A stretch of 64,000 nt of DNA from Bacteroidia bacterium (GCA_030427245.1 JAUHXA010000010.1:1-64000); one strand, 5' to 3'; positions 8,928-18,251 are shown, counted from the stretch's first letter. The notes: generated by a model not told the origin, from the letters alone. Numbers and translations are program-made.

Positions 8928-11516
8928 ATGCCTACTCTTTCTTCAAATAAAACCAGAGCCCGTAAAGGAACAAACTATATCTTAGCTATTGCTATTGATG
9001 AATATAAAAAAGATGATTTTTTGCAATTAGATAATGCAAAAAACGATGCAGAAGCCTTTATAAAAATATTGACTACAAAATACAGGTTTGAAGATAACGA
9101 GATTCAGACAAAAAGGCTTTATGATGCTAAGGCGACTAGAGGTGAAATTCTTCGCACATTTAGAAGTTATAATCGACTAAATGAAAATGATTCATTAATA
9201 CTATTTTATAGTGGTCATGCACATAAAATTGAAGAAACAGAAGAAGGATATATTATTCCCGTCGATGTAAAAAAGAACAATATAGATGCTAACAGAATAA
9301 TGTATTCTGAAATCACTCAAATACTCAAAAAAATAATTACGCCAAAGCACATTATATTGTTTCTAAATTGTTGCTATGCAGGCAACTTCTTTACAAAAAC
9401 TCGTAGTATAATTCCAACATATAAGGATAAAAGATTTTTGCAAAAATCTAGATGGGCTTTCGCTGCTGGGGAAAAGGATCAAGAAGTATTGGACGAAAGT
9501 AATAATGATTCTAATAAAAGTCCTTTTGTTGAGTATATTGTTAAATTTTTAGAACATAATTATAATGATAGTATTAGCATTACAGAATTAATCTCTAATG
9601 TTACAGACAGAGTAGCGGATAATTATATATCTCAAATTCCATTGGGTAGAAGTATTCAAGACGCAGGTGATGAAGGAGGAGAATTTAGTTTTCAATTAAA
9701 AGACAATGAAGAAGATGTATGGAAAGCTGCATTTGAGAAAGACACAGTAGAAAGTTTATCAGAAGCAATTAAACGGTTCCCAGAGAGCCAATTAAATAGG
9801 CTAAAAGCTGAAAAACGGTTAGAGTTACTTCTAAAAGAAAGAGGGGAATGGATTGAATTCTTAAAAATAGCGAAATGTAAACTTAGCAATATAGTTTCAA
9901 ATCACGGTAAAACATCATCCTATTATGATTTAGCGAAAAAAAATCTAAACTTATATAATGATAATTATAAAAAACTCACCTACAAAGAACGAGCACAAAC
10001 CAAATGGAAAGATATTCAAGATAGTGTTAGGGTAGAAGATAAAATAAGCCATTGCAAAGAATTTATATACGAATTTAAAAAAAGCGAATATTATCCTTAT
10101 GTAAAACAACTTAAAATACGTTTAGAAAATGAAGAAGGGCGAAGAAAGGCTTGGATAGATTGTCAAAATGAAGCAAAAAAAATCCATACGCCTAAAAAAC
10201 GTTTACATGTTTTTAAAGCTTTCTTATTAGATTATTCTGCTGGATATGAAACTAAAGCAGCAGAGATAGCAGTAGAAGATATTATGTTTTGTATTCAGGC
10301 TTTTGAGGAATATAATAAAACAAGAAATTATACCCTGCTGCAAAAATACAAAGATAAATATGGGAATAAAGCACAACATTATAGAATTGTAAATGCAAAG
10401 TTAACTCAAATAGACAATGAAAGAAAGTTAGAAAGTGAAAAAGAAAAATTTGTTAGTATAGCAGATTCAAAGTCTGTAACCAAGTTATTAAACTTTATAA
10501 ATGATGAAGAAACTAGTAGTGAATTAAGAAAGGAAGCTATAGATTTTTTAGAAAGCCTAAAAATTGAAATTCAACATAAATTTTCCAAAGCAGTTAATCA
10601 AGAAGGAGTTAAAATGATTTACGATTTTATCAACACTTATCCTGATTGCTCAGAAGTTGTAGAGGCAAAAAAACTCTTTGAAGAGAGGCAAGAACAGGCT
10701 CTTAAAAACGCAATAATAGAAGTAAGGAATAGCAAGAAACTTGACGCTTTAGAAAATCATATTTCAGAATTTGAGACTTATAAAGGTTTTGATGTCAAAT
10801 TGGCAAGAAGAAAAAAAGATGATTTCCAAAAAGATATTTTGGCTTATGCAAAAGCTATGGAAACTAAAGATTTTAAAAGTTATATTGAGAATAATGAATA
10901 CGGTTTATTTGTAGAAGATGCTAAACGAGAAATAGATAAAATAGAAAATTCTACACAAGAGGCAATTCTTCGTAAAAAATGCTTTGAACATCACAAACTT
11001 TCTGATTTAAAGAGATATGTACGTCAATTTAAGGAAACTGAATACTATGATGAAATTAATGCCCTTTTAATAAAAGAAGAAACAACTATAAACGCCAAAG
11101 CTTTATTTACGCAAATAAAAGAGTTAATGGTAAAAGATGAGAGGGATTTTGCTCTTGATAAAATATCTATGTATGAAAGACATTTTCCCGAAGAAGAAGA
11201 TTATCCTAAACTTGCAAAATTTGAAGCGCAAATAGAATTATATAATAGGGAAGACGAAGCATTTGAAGATATTTTAAAACATCCAAATGATGAAGATAGA
11301 TGTTACAGTTTTTTAGCTACGTCTGAATTTCAGCGAAAAGACCAAGATGTTAAAAACATTTTGAATAAAATAATGAAACACAACTCATCTTCACTCAATA
11401 ATACTGTTGAAAATGCTAATCAAAAGCAAAATAAATTCTTTGGAGATGTTAAGATAACAGATATACTCATTGTACTGCTTTTGATTATATTGATTGCTTT
11501 GTTTCTTTTCAAATAG
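8928..11516 (+). CDS. Caspase-like (peptidase C14) protease with C-terminal membrane anchor
   Basis: The first 240 residues form a caspase domain: NYILAIAIDEY, a DNAKNDAEAF helix, then the catalytic histidine in YSGHAH (H97) and the catalytic cysteine in LNCCYAG (C149). This is the bacterial metacaspase/orthocaspase pattern, which usually cuts after Arg or Lys. Residues 260-800 are highly charged and helical, with repeated short helical units like WKDIQDSVRVEDKISHCKEF and FKETEYY, probably a scaffold or sensor. A single membrane segment (ITDILIVLLLIILIALFLF) closes the protein with almost no tail. With no signal peptide, the protease should face the cytoplasm on a tail anchor. It follows the predicted nuclease by 12 bases. 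Bacterial caspases in such pairs are known to drive cell death in phage defence; that role here is inference. Confidence 0.8.
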   Translation: MPTLSSNKTRARKGTNYILAIAIDEYKKDDFLQLDNAKNDAEAFIKILTTKYRFEDNEIQTKRLYDAKATRGEILRTFRSYNRLNENDSLILFYSGHAHKIEETEEGYIIPVDVKKNNIDANRIMYSEITQILKKIITPKHIILFLNCCYAGNFFTKTRSIIPTYKDKRFLQKSRWAFAAGEKDQEVLDESNNDSNKSPFVEYIVKFLEHNYNDSISITELISNVTDRVADNYISQIPLGRSIQDAGDEGGEFSFQLKDNEEDVWKAAFEKDTVESLSEAIKRFPESQLNRLKAEKRLELLLKERGEWIEFLKIAKCKLSNIVSNHGKTSSYYDLAKKNLNLYNDNYKKLTYKERAQTKWKDIQDSVRVEDKISHCKEFIYEFKKSEYYPYVKQLKIRLENEEGRRKAWIDCQNEAKKIHTPKKRLHVFKAFLLDYSAGYETKAAEIAVEDIMFCIQAFEEYNKTRNYTLLQKYKDKYGNKAQHYRIVNAKLTQIDNERKLESEKEKFVSIADSKSVTKLLNFINDEETSSELRKEAIDFLESLKIEIQHKFSKAVNQEGVKMIYDFINTYPDCSEVVEAKKLFEERQEQALKNAIIEVRNSKKLDALENHISEFETYKGFDVKLARRKKDDFQKDILAYAKAMETKDFKSYIENNEYGLFVEDAKREIDKIENSTQEAILRKKCFEHHKLSDLKRYVRQFKETEYYDEINALLIKEETTINAKALFTQIKELMVKDERDFALDKISMYERHFPEEEDYPKLAKFEAQIELYNREDEAFEDILKHPNDEDRCYSFLATSEFQRKDQDVKNILNKIMKHNSSSLNNTVENANQKQNKFFGDVKITDILIVLLLIILIALFLFK

Positions 11517-11674
11517 TTGCTATCAGAATATTTGATAATAGAGTTTAATCATTAGAACTATAAAGAGCGAATCCTTTTTTTTGCAGGAATTTGGAAGGAA
11601 ATGGATGATGGTTTTCAAAAATAGAACCAACCGATAGCTTCTTTTGTTCCCTTAATAAAAACATACAATACAAC

Positions 11675-11932
11675 ATGAGATTAGACATCACCGTAGCCAA
11701 TCATGAAGTTGACGAACAACTTTGGCAGAAAATCAAATCCTTCATTGAAGCAGAAGAAGGGAGTTTCAAAATATCCATTGAAATTGAAAAAGAGGAAGCG
11801 GAAGATGAAACGACTTTTTTGTTGAAAAACAAGAAAAATAGAGAGCGATTATTAGAAGCCATTGAAGATGTAAAACAAGGTAAGAATTTGACTACTTTTA
11901 CTTCATTGGAAGAATTGAAAAAAAGCCTATAA
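11675..11932 (+). CDS. Antitoxin of the YoeB-type toxin
   Basis: This 85-residue acidic protein directly precedes the toxin gene. The C-terminal segment with NRERLLEAIEDVKQGKN and ELKKSL resembles the toxin-binding tail of YefM/Phd-family antitoxins. The N-terminal part (LDITVANHEVDEQLWQKIKSF) is not a typical YefM fold, so it may belong to another antitoxin group found in Bacteroidota. It is expected to bind and block the toxin and to repress its own operon. The pair is identified mainly by its neighbour. Confidence 0.7.
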   Translation: MRLDITVANHEVDEQLWQKIKSFIEAEEGSFKISIEIEKEEAEDETTFLLKNKKNRERLLEAIEDVKQGKNLTTFTSLEELKKSL

Positions 11933-11938
11933 TTGTAT

Positions 11939-12205
11939 ATGTATCAACTTCAACTGCATGAAAGGGCAACAGAGGACATGATATTTTGGGCGAAAAACGA
12001 TGCCAAAATGTTAGCCAAAATTTTTCGATTGATTGAAAGTGCATTGAAAACTCCTTTCAATGGCATAGGCAAACCCGAAGCCTTGAAATATGAATTGACA
12101 GGATATTGGTCAAGAAGAATCAATCAAGAACATCGCCTCGTATATCAAGTTACAGATGCCCACGTCATTGTTGTTCAATGTCGTGGGCATTATGACGATA
12201 AGTAG
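11939..12205 (+). CDS. yoeB: YoeB-family mRNA-interferase toxin
   Basis: This 88-residue protein follows the YoeB/Txe pattern closely: a WAKNDAKMLAKIFRLIESALKTPF helix region, GKPEALK, GYWSRRI, EHRLVYQV, and a C-terminal CRGHY. The residues matching the E. coli YoeB catalytic set are present (Glu in GKPE, Arg in EHR, His in GHY), so the toxin should be active. YoeB enzymes cut mRNA in the ribosomal A site. The ATG at 11939 is preferred over a TTG at 11933 and lies 6 bases after the antitoxin stop, as is usual for this operon type. Confidence 0.88.
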   Translation: MYQLQLHERATEDMIFWAKNDAKMLAKIFRLIESALKTPFNGIGKPEALKYELTGYWSRRINQEHRLVYQVTDAHVIVVQCRGHYDDK

Positions 12206-12234
12206 GTTTTGTTCCTCCAATAAAACACAACTCC

Positions 12235-12473
12235 ATGACTACTTTAAGTTTAAAAGCCATATTGCATCAGAAAATAGCACAAATTGAATGGAAGATGTAG
12301 AATTATTGGCAGCATCGCAGGTGATAATTGACAGTTCGCTACCCAAATCCAAACAAGTCAATTCAAATAAATCAAAGAAACGAAAGTTTGGTTTTGGGAA
12401 AGGGACATTTATTGAGGTTGCAGATGATTTTGATGCACCATTAGAAGATTTTAAAGATTATAGGCAGAAGTAA
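12235..12473 (+). pseudogene. DUF2281-type small protein gene with a frameshift
   Basis: The ATG at 12235 starts a typical DUF2281 N-terminus (MTTLSLKAILHQKIAQIE) but the frame stops at a TAG 22 codons in. The rest of the family pattern (ELLAASQVIIDSSL and then GFGKGTFIEVADDFDAPLEDFKDY) continues in another frame from about 12288 to 12473. One indel near 12287 would join them. DUF2281 proteins are small, antitoxin-like partners of PIN toxins. No toxin gene follows; the next gene is an AAA/PD-(D/E)XK protein. Translation could restart at the ATG at 12288 to give a 61-residue product. A sequencing error would also explain the break. Confidence 0.6.
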
Positions 12474-12500
12474 AACTCCATTTTTCCTTATCTTCAAACC

Positions 12501-14108
12501 ATGAAAACAAAAGTATTACCCATAGGAGAATCTGATTTCGTAAAAATTCGGAAAAGAAATTATCTCTACATAGACAAAACCCAACACATTCACCGAATTA
12601 TGGGTGGAAGTACGCCCAATTTCCTCTCTCGTCCACGTCGTTTCGGGAAATCCCTATTGGTTTCTACTATGGAACAAATCTTTTTTGGTAACAAAGAATT
12701 GTTCAAAGATTTGTGGATTTACGACAAGATAGACTGGCAGACAAGACCTGTTATTCGTTTGTCTATGACTGAAATAGACTACAAAAACCAAGATTTAGAA
12801 ACTGCTCTTTCTCGCTACTTGGATAAATTGGCAGCAAAACACGAGGTAGCACTAAAAAACAAAACCTCCAAAGAAAAATTTTCTGAATTAATTGAGTTAC
12901 TTTCTACTGAGCAAAATGTAGCGATTTTGATTGACGAATACGACAAGCCGATTATAGACTTTATCGAAGATTTCAAAAAAGCAGAAGCCAATCGAGATAC
13001 GCTTAGGAATTTTTATGGAGCATTGAAGGATGGGGTGGTAGATGCTCATGTCCATTTTTTGTTCATTACAGGCATTAGCAAATTCTCCAAAACTTCCATT
13101 TTCTCGGAGTTAAACAATCCTACTGACTTAACGATAGACCCCTTAGCATTGGATTTGTGTGGAATCACACAAGAAGAATTGCAGAAAAATTTTGCTCCTT
13201 ACATTGAGGAAGTTGCTTCGAATTTGGGGTTGCAGGAAAAAACGCTATTGAAGGAATTGAAGCGTTGGTACAATGGTTATTCTTGGGATGGAAATACTTT
13301 TGTTTACAATCCTTTTTCTTTGTTGAATTTTTTCAGGAAAGGAGAGTTTGGTAACTTTTGGTTTGCAAGCGGCACACCGACCCTTTTATTGAAGGTTATC
13401 AAAAAACAAAGAATAGATGTTGAGAAAGTAGCTACTGCCAAATGGAGTTCACGTTCATTCGATAAGTTTTCGCTTAGGAATTTAGACCTCAAACATTTAC
13501 TGTTCCAAACGGGCTATCTCACAATTAAGAAGAAAACACTGAATCGAGGGCGACCTACTTATACTTTGGGCTACCCCAATCAAGAAGTCGAGGAATCCTT
13601 TACCCAAAATTTGATTGAACTCAAGTCTCACTTGCCAGATAGCACAGTGGATGAGTCCTTGATACTCATTGAAGAAGCCTTGAAGGAAAATGATATGGAG
13701 GCTTTCATCGAACAACTCAAAATCCTATTCTCCGACATCGCTTACCAACTTCATCCCAAAATCAACAAAAAAGAACCAACTGCTGAAGACGAAGCCAAAT
13801 TGTTCAAGGCTTGGGAAGGCTACTTTCACAGCATCATCTATTTGGTTGTCAAATTCTTGGGTATTCACATTGATGTAGAAATGAGCAAACATCAAGGGCG
13901 GATTGATGCCAAAATTGAAGTAGAGGATTATCTGTATATCATGGAATTTAAGTTGGATGCTTCTGTCGAAAAAGCGATTGACCAAATCAAAACACAACAA
14001 TATGCAGAGGCTTTCAAGAATACTTCAAAGCAGATTGTTTTGGTAGGCATTGGTTTTAGTAGCAAAGAATACAATGTGAAAGATTGGGAAGTGGAAATTT
14101 TGAAGTAA
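12501..14108 (+). CDS. AAA-ATPase-like protein with C-terminal PD-(D/E)XK nuclease domain (copy 1)
   Basis: This 535-residue protein has the AAA-ATPase-like (PF09820) N-terminus: LPIGESDF, YIDKT, then the P-loop variant RPRRFGKS (44-51) and the Walker B strand NVAILIDEYD. The C-terminal domain (PF08011 type) carries GRIDAKIEV (D469) and IMEFKLD (E482, K484), a complete D...ExK nuclease motif. The family is widespread in Bacteroidota, in many copies per genome, and its role is unproven; mobile-element or defence links have been suggested. The second copy at 33577-35184 has exactly the same length and very high identity. It begins 27 bases after the DUF2281 remnant. Confidence 0.85.
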   Translation: MKTKVLPIGESDFVKIRKRNYLYIDKTQHIHRIMGGSTPNFLSRPRRFGKSLLVSTMEQIFFGNKELFKDLWIYDKIDWQTRPVIRLSMTEIDYKNQDLETALSRYLDKLAAKHEVALKNKTSKEKFSELIELLSTEQNVAILIDEYDKPIIDFIEDFKKAEANRDTLRNFYGALKDGVVDAHVHFLFITGISKFSKTSIFSELNNPTDLTIDPLALDLCGITQEELQKNFAPYIEEVASNLGLQEKTLLKELKRWYNGYSWDGNTFVYNPFSLLNFFRKGEFGNFWFASGTPTLLLKVIKKQRIDVEKVATAKWSSRSFDKFSLRNLDLKHLLFQTGYLTIKKKTLNRGRPTYTLGYPNQEVEESFTQNLIELKSHLPDSTVDESLILIEEALKENDMEAFIEQLKILFSDIAYQLHPKINKKEPTAEDEAKLFKAWEGYFHSIIYLVVKFLGIHIDVEMSKHQGRIDAKIEVEDYLYIMEFKLDASVEKAIDQIKTQQYAEAFKNTSKQIVLVGIGFSSKEYNVKDWEVEILK

Positions 14109-14360
14109 AAACTTCCCTTCCACGGAACTTTTACTTTCTACAATCAGTTTATAAAACATCTTTAACGACAAAACAGCAATTGGCGCAAACGACAACAATA
14201 CATTTTATTATACAAGTCGCCAATCTCCTGTTTAAATACACAACAATGAGAATTTCCTAATTCCCCTCCCCTCTTTTTGATTTTTATTAATTGACTTGGT
14301 TTTCGGCTCAACCAAAACCAACCTTCTTTCTCATTTATCACCTTTTACTCATTGTTTATT

Positions 14361-15977
14361 ATGTCGTTAGAAAACATCTCTTTGGTGCATGGCAGCCAAA
14401 TACACTATACATTACCCTCTGACAGAACACTTTTTCACAACCTTCAATTTTCGATTCTGACAGGCGATAAAATCGGTTTGATTGGTGCAAACGGTACTGG
14501 AAAAAGTACCTTGCTCAAAATGATTGACCAACAATTGAAGCCTCAAAAGGGACACATCAGCCGCTTAAAAAAAGGGTATTATTTGCCACAAATTGACCTC
14601 GAAAACTACCAAAAAAGCACACCTCTATTTGAATACCTCGCTCAAAAAATAGAAAATTGGTGGGACGTTTTTGTACTACTTGAAAGCCGTTTTGACACCT
14701 TTTTAGACGAAAATCTACCGCTAAAAGCTTTGAGCGGAGGGGAATTGATGAAAGTACATTTGGTATTGGGTGTGCTGCAACAACCCGATTTGATGCTACT
14801 GGATGAACCAACCAATCACCTCGATTTGAGTGCATTGGCTCAGTTGCAGCAGTTTTTATTGGAGGAATACAAAGGCACGTACCTCATCGTTTCGCACAAT
14901 GTTCATTTTCTCAATCAAACCGTTGAAACGATTTGGGAATTGGAGGATGGAAATTTGCAAGTTTTTGATGGCAATTATTCAAGCTATCGGCAACAAAAGG
15001 CGGATTTGGTCAATGCCCAACAGCGACAATACGAAAGCGCACGAAAGGAATACAAAAAAGCTGTTCACAATATTGAAAAAGAACAAAAGCGTGCAGCTCG
15101 TTCTCGCAGCGTGTTTTATGAAAAAAAATTGGAGGATAGAAAGTCCAAAAGTTACTTCAAAAACAAAATCCAAAAAACAGCTACCAAAAACAAGGACTTG
15201 AATCAACAACAGCTTCAAAAAGCCCAACAAAAAATGGATGCCCATAAATCTCGCTCTGAATTAACCGTTTTTTGGAAGCCCCAAACCTCGGATAATCACA
15301 AAAAACGCCTCCTTTTAGATTTCAAAAATGCTCAACTAACCCTACCCAACGGCGAGAACTTGGTATCAGATATTGAACTACAATTGTATTTTGGTGAACG
15401 TATATTGTTGAGTGGTAAAAATGGAAGCGGTAAAACTTCTTTGATACGAAATCTGCAAAATCTGAATACACCAAATCCTGTCCAACTTACAGGAAACCTG
15501 CAATTTGCGAAGGAATTGAAGGTGGCGTTCATTGACCAAAAATACGATTTGGTCAATCCTAAAAAAACATTGTTGGAGAATATGGAAATTGCCAATCCTC
15601 TGTTGAACTTCAATGGGATTCGACAACAGTTAGGTCGTTTTTTGTTTCGGGGTGATAGTGTGGACAAATTGGCGGGATGCCTGAGTGGAGGAGAATTGGC
15701 GAGGTTGACTTTTGCGATGGCAACAGCTGCGGAAGTAGATTTGCTGGTTTTGGACGAACCGACCAATAATTTGGATGTTCAAACCATCGAAATCATTACC
15801 AATGCACTTCAATCCTATTCGGGTTCAATTGTTGCTATTTCGCACGATGTGGAGTTTTTGGGGCAAATCGGAATCACCAAAGCCTATTTGATTGTGCATC
15901 AATCTTTGAAGCGATTGTATGTGGATACGGAGGATTCAGAAGCATTATTTGAAGCGATTTTGTCTTTGAGTGCTTAA
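14361..15977 (+). CDS. ABC-F family ATPase
   Basis: Two ABC domains sit in one 538-residue soluble protein with no membrane segments, which defines ABC-F. The first has GANGTGKST, LSGGE and DEPTNHLDLS; the second has GKNGSGKTS, LSGGELARL and DEPTNNLDV. The charged linker between them (around residues 215-310, rich in Lys, Gln and Arg) is the P-site tRNA interaction motif region. ABC-F proteins bind the ribosomal E site and either help translation or protect against antibiotics. Which type this is cannot be told by eye. The ATG at 14361 is chosen over a TTG at 14352. It ends tail to tail with the cyclase gene, overlapping by 4 bases. Confidence 0.9.
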   Translation: MSLENISLVHGSQIHYTLPSDRTLFHNLQFSILTGDKIGLIGANGTGKSTLLKMIDQQLKPQKGHISRLKKGYYLPQIDLENYQKSTPLFEYLAQKIENWWDVFVLLESRFDTFLDENLPLKALSGGELMKVHLVLGVLQQPDLMLLDEPTNHLDLSALAQLQQFLLEEYKGTYLIVSHNVHFLNQTVETIWELEDGNLQVFDGNYSSYRQQKADLVNAQQRQYESARKEYKKAVHNIEKEQKRAARSRSVFYEKKLEDRKSKSYFKNKIQKTATKNKDLNQQQLQKAQQKMDAHKSRSELTVFWKPQTSDNHKKRLLLDFKNAQLTLPNGENLVSDIELQLYFGERILLSGKNGSGKTSLIRNLQNLNTPNPVQLTGNLQFAKELKVAFIDQKYDLVNPKKTLLENMEIANPLLNFNGIRQQLGRFLFRGDSVDKLAGCLSGGELARLTFAMATAAEVDLLVLDEPTNNLDVQTIEIITNALQSYSGSIVAISHDVEFLGQIGITKAYLIVHQSLKRLYVDTEDSEALFEAILSLSA

Positions 15978-16735
15978 TCCATCATCGCCACAACCCTTGC
16001 AGGAGCAGCCGATGCGCCCACAATCTTCAATGGAAAAACCGCCACCTTGAAGCCCGTCAAAGGCAAGGCATCGAGATTGGTCAATTGTTCGATGTGGCAA
16101 TATTCCTTTTCACGCCCCACCAAATGCGCTTCCCAAAACAAATCGGGGTCATTCGTTTCTTTTGCTTTTTGGATGAGGTAAGGAAGCGGCAAATCCCAGC
16201 CCCATTGGTCAATGCCCATTACTTTGATGCCTTGGTCAATCAGCCATTCAGTCGCCTCCGCACTCATGCCCGTTCCTTTTTTGAAGAAATCCTTTGTCCC
16301 CATGTGTTTGTCACGTCCCGTTTTAATCAAGACAATCATCCCTTTTTGGAGGGTCAAATCATTTTCCTTCAAAAAGTCTTCAATGTCTTTTTGCGTAATC
16401 GCTTCAAAATCGGCTTTGTGCTTCATATCAATCACCACCCCTTCCCCAAAACACCATTCCAAAGGCACTTCGTCAATGGTTTTGGCAGGTTTGCCTTCGC
16501 AGGTTGGGGCATAGTGCCAAGGTGCATCGAGGTGAGTCGTGGAGTGAACGCCCATTTTTTGGATGCTGTCATCCGCCCAGCCAATGAATCCTTTAGGAAA
16601 CAGTTTGAAGGGCAAACCAAACAAGCGAATCAGCCATTTAGCCTTTCGATGTGGTTTGTGCTTGATTTTTACCTTCATAAAAAAAGGGTCACCACTGTTG
16701 TACTGTATTGGTTTGGAAAGGTCAATGATTTTCAT
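15974..16735 (-). CDS. Cyclase-family (kynurenine formamidase-like) metal hydrolase
   Basis: The 253-residue protein has the metal-binding motif of the cyclase family (PF04199), HSTTHLDAPWH, near residues 66-76. Other family marks are the initial MKIIDLSKP and an IDQWGWD segment. Members hydrolyse N-formylkynurenine or act on other amide or ester substrates. The substrate here is not shown by context, because no tryptophan-catabolism genes are adjacent. There is no signal peptide. The gene is transcribed alone or with the flavin-binding gene 146 bases upstream. Confidence 0.85.
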   Translation of the reverse strand: MKIIDLSKPIQYNSGDPFFMKVKIKHKPHRKAKWLIRLFGLPFKLFPKGFIGWADDSIQKMGVHSTTHLDAPWHYAPTCEGKPAKTIDEVPLEWCFGEGVVIDMKHKADFEAITQKDIEDFLKENDLTLQKGMIVLIKTGRDKHMGTKDFFKKGTGMSAEATEWLIDQGIKVMGIDQWGWDLPLPYLIQKAKETNDPDLFWEAHLVGREKEYCHIEQLTNLDALPLTGFKVAVFPLKIVGASAAPARVVAMMD

Positions 16736-16868
16736 ATTTCTTCAAATTATATTGCTTCAATAATCATACATCACCTATCGAAATTCATAAATCCACCAGT
16801 TATGAGCCCAATTTTAAAAGCACACTTTGCGTGGATTTAAGATTATATGATTGGTGATTTTCAAAGTG

Positions 16869-16899
16869 AGTTCCTTTCTATCTAGAAGTTCTTGTTCAC
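16869..16899 (+). repeat. Copy 2 of a dispersed 31-bp repeat
   Basis: This stretch matches the copy at 2146-2176 at about 27 of 31 bases. It overlaps the 3' end of the flavin-binding protein gene, so it encodes that protein's last residues and stop codon. Confidence 0.55.
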
Positions 16900-17538
16900 C
16901 TCCACAAACCGCTTCACACTCTCACTCATTTCCACCCCTTCTTTATTCAAGGGGTCAGGAATAGGCGTTTGATAGACCTTTTTGATAGGCACAACACCCG
17001 CCCAAATATCCAACTCATAGTCCTCCTTATCGTCCGCTGGCCCACCTGTTCGGATTTTGGCAGAAGCCTCATCAATCGGAATCTTGAAAACATGAGTCGC
17101 TTTGAGTTCATTGTCTTTTGTGGGACGCACTTCTTCCCAACGTCCTGCAATGATGTGGTCAGAAACCGCCTTCAATGCCGCCTCTTTTTCGGCTTTGTCT
17201 TCGATGAGTTGCGCCTTACCAAAGACGACTACTGAACGGTAATTAGCAGAATGATGAAAACCCGACCTCGCCAACACCAAACCATCTGTAAGTGTGACTG
17301 TAAGGCAGATATCGAGTTCCTTGTTCAATTCGCCCAACATTCGGCTCGTTGATGCGCCGTGAATGAGGAGGTAATTGTCTTTTCTGCCGTACAAAGTCGG
17401 AATCACTACGGGACTGCCATGATGCACAAAGCCGATGTGACAGACAAATTCATCGTCCAAAATCGAATAAATCGTTTCTAAATCATAATGCCCTCTTTTG
17501 GGGATTCGCTTTACTTTCGTTCTGTCCGTGATGTTCAT
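16882..17538 (-). CDS. Pyridoxamine 5'-phosphate oxidase-family flavin-binding protein
   Basis: This 218-residue protein fits the Pyridox_ox_2 (NimA-like/FMN-binding split barrel) group: RGHYDLETIYSILDD, then CHIGFVHHGSPVVIPTLYGR, then LLIHGASTSRML and a later NYRSVVVFGKAQLI. These proteins bind FMN or related flavins and are often of unknown substrate. Its start lies 2 bases after the HD-hydrolase stop, so the two form one minus-strand operon. The final residues come from the dispersed repeat at 16869-16899, suggesting the C-terminus has been replaced or extended. Confidence 0.85.
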   Translation of the reverse strand: MNITDRTKVKRIPKRGHYDLETIYSILDDEFVCHIGFVHHGSPVVIPTLYGRKDNYLLIHGASTSRMLGELNKELDICLTVTLTDGLVLARSGFHHSANYRSVVVFGKAQLIEDKAEKEAALKAVSDHIIAGRWEEVRPTKDNELKATHVFKIPIDEASAKIRTGGPADDKEDYELDIWAGVVPIKKVYQTPIPDPLNKEGVEMSESVKRFVEVNKNF

Positions 17539-17540
17539 AT

Positions 17541-18251
17541 CTATTTGTTGTTTGATGAATTTTCTTCATCTCTGGATAACAACGACCAAATTAACGGAAA
17601 TTTTGCGTCATTTTCACCAATCCAAGTCAATAAATCCTGCAAATAGTGATTACTCACCCGAATCGTTCCTACTTCCTCAGTTAGCCGAATCAATAGCCAT
17701 GCTTCTTCAATCAATTGACTCCGAACAGCTTTGTCCGCTTTTGCAGTAGAAGAAAGTAAAATATCTTTGTGGCTCAAAAAACACAATCTTTCTTCTTCAA
17801 ATTGTTCCTTTCCTTTGGGCGTATTACAGAACAAACGCATGTACTCCAAAACATCTGCATCATACACGATTTGCCCCCAACTATGTGCCTCTGATTTTTG
17901 AGAAATGAAGTTCGCTACTTCTCTGCAATAAGACTCTTCCTGTCCTTTTCGCTGCAAATAGTGAAAACACAATTCTGCACTTTCCGCTTCCCAAACATCC
18001 CGACCATTTCCCTCTCGTGCTGCATCGTGAAAAGCTATCGCAGTACGAACAGCTTCAAAATCAACTGATAAATTGAAGGCAGTCACATAATATCGAGCCA
18101 GACATTCTCCAAAAATCAATGCCCTTGAAATGTGCTTTCTACCATGAATTCCGATGAAATCAAAATCGTTTTCGTGGGTTTCGTACAATGGAGCAATGAG
18201 TACTTCAAAATCATTTTGGAAGGCATTGAAGGAAGAGGAAATATTTGTCAT
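17541..18251 (-). CDS. HD-domain hydrolase
   Basis: The 236-residue protein has an HD metal-binding pattern: GIHGRKH (H36/H40), AFHDAARE (H75-D76) and a later YDADVLEY aspartate. HD proteins are metal-dependent phosphohydrolases that act on nucleotides or cyclic nucleotides; the substrate is not evident here. It is soluble with no other domain. It is the first gene of a two-gene unit with the flavin-binding protein. The MITE-like element lies just upstream (18310-18442) and could affect its promoter. Confidence 0.8.
   Translation of the reverse strand: MTNISSSFNAFQNDFEVLIAPLYETHENDFDFIGIHGRKHISRALIFGECLARYYVTAFNLSVDFEAVRTAIAFHDAAREGNGRDVWEAESAELCFHYLQRKGQEESYCREVANFISQKSEAHSWGQIVYDADVLEYMRLFCNTPKGKEQFEEERLCFLSHKDILLSSTAKADKAVRSQLIEEAWLLIRLTEEVGTIRVSNHYLQDLLTWIGENDAKFPLIWSLLSRDEENSSNNK

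Noticed and set aside
2192-11516. One operon of HSP90-like ATPase, nuclease and caspase
   Set aside because: The gap of 103 bases contains a separate -7 box and base composition changes sharply, so a single transcript is not supported.
14109-14360. tRNA or small RNA in the gap after the first AAA gene
   Set aside because: Only a short TTGGTTTT/AAAACCAA dyad is seen; no cloverleaf or promoter-terminator pair.
16085-16840. 251-residue frame on the plus strand
   Set aside because: Antisense to the cyclase-family gene, which has a clear metal-binding motif on the other strand.
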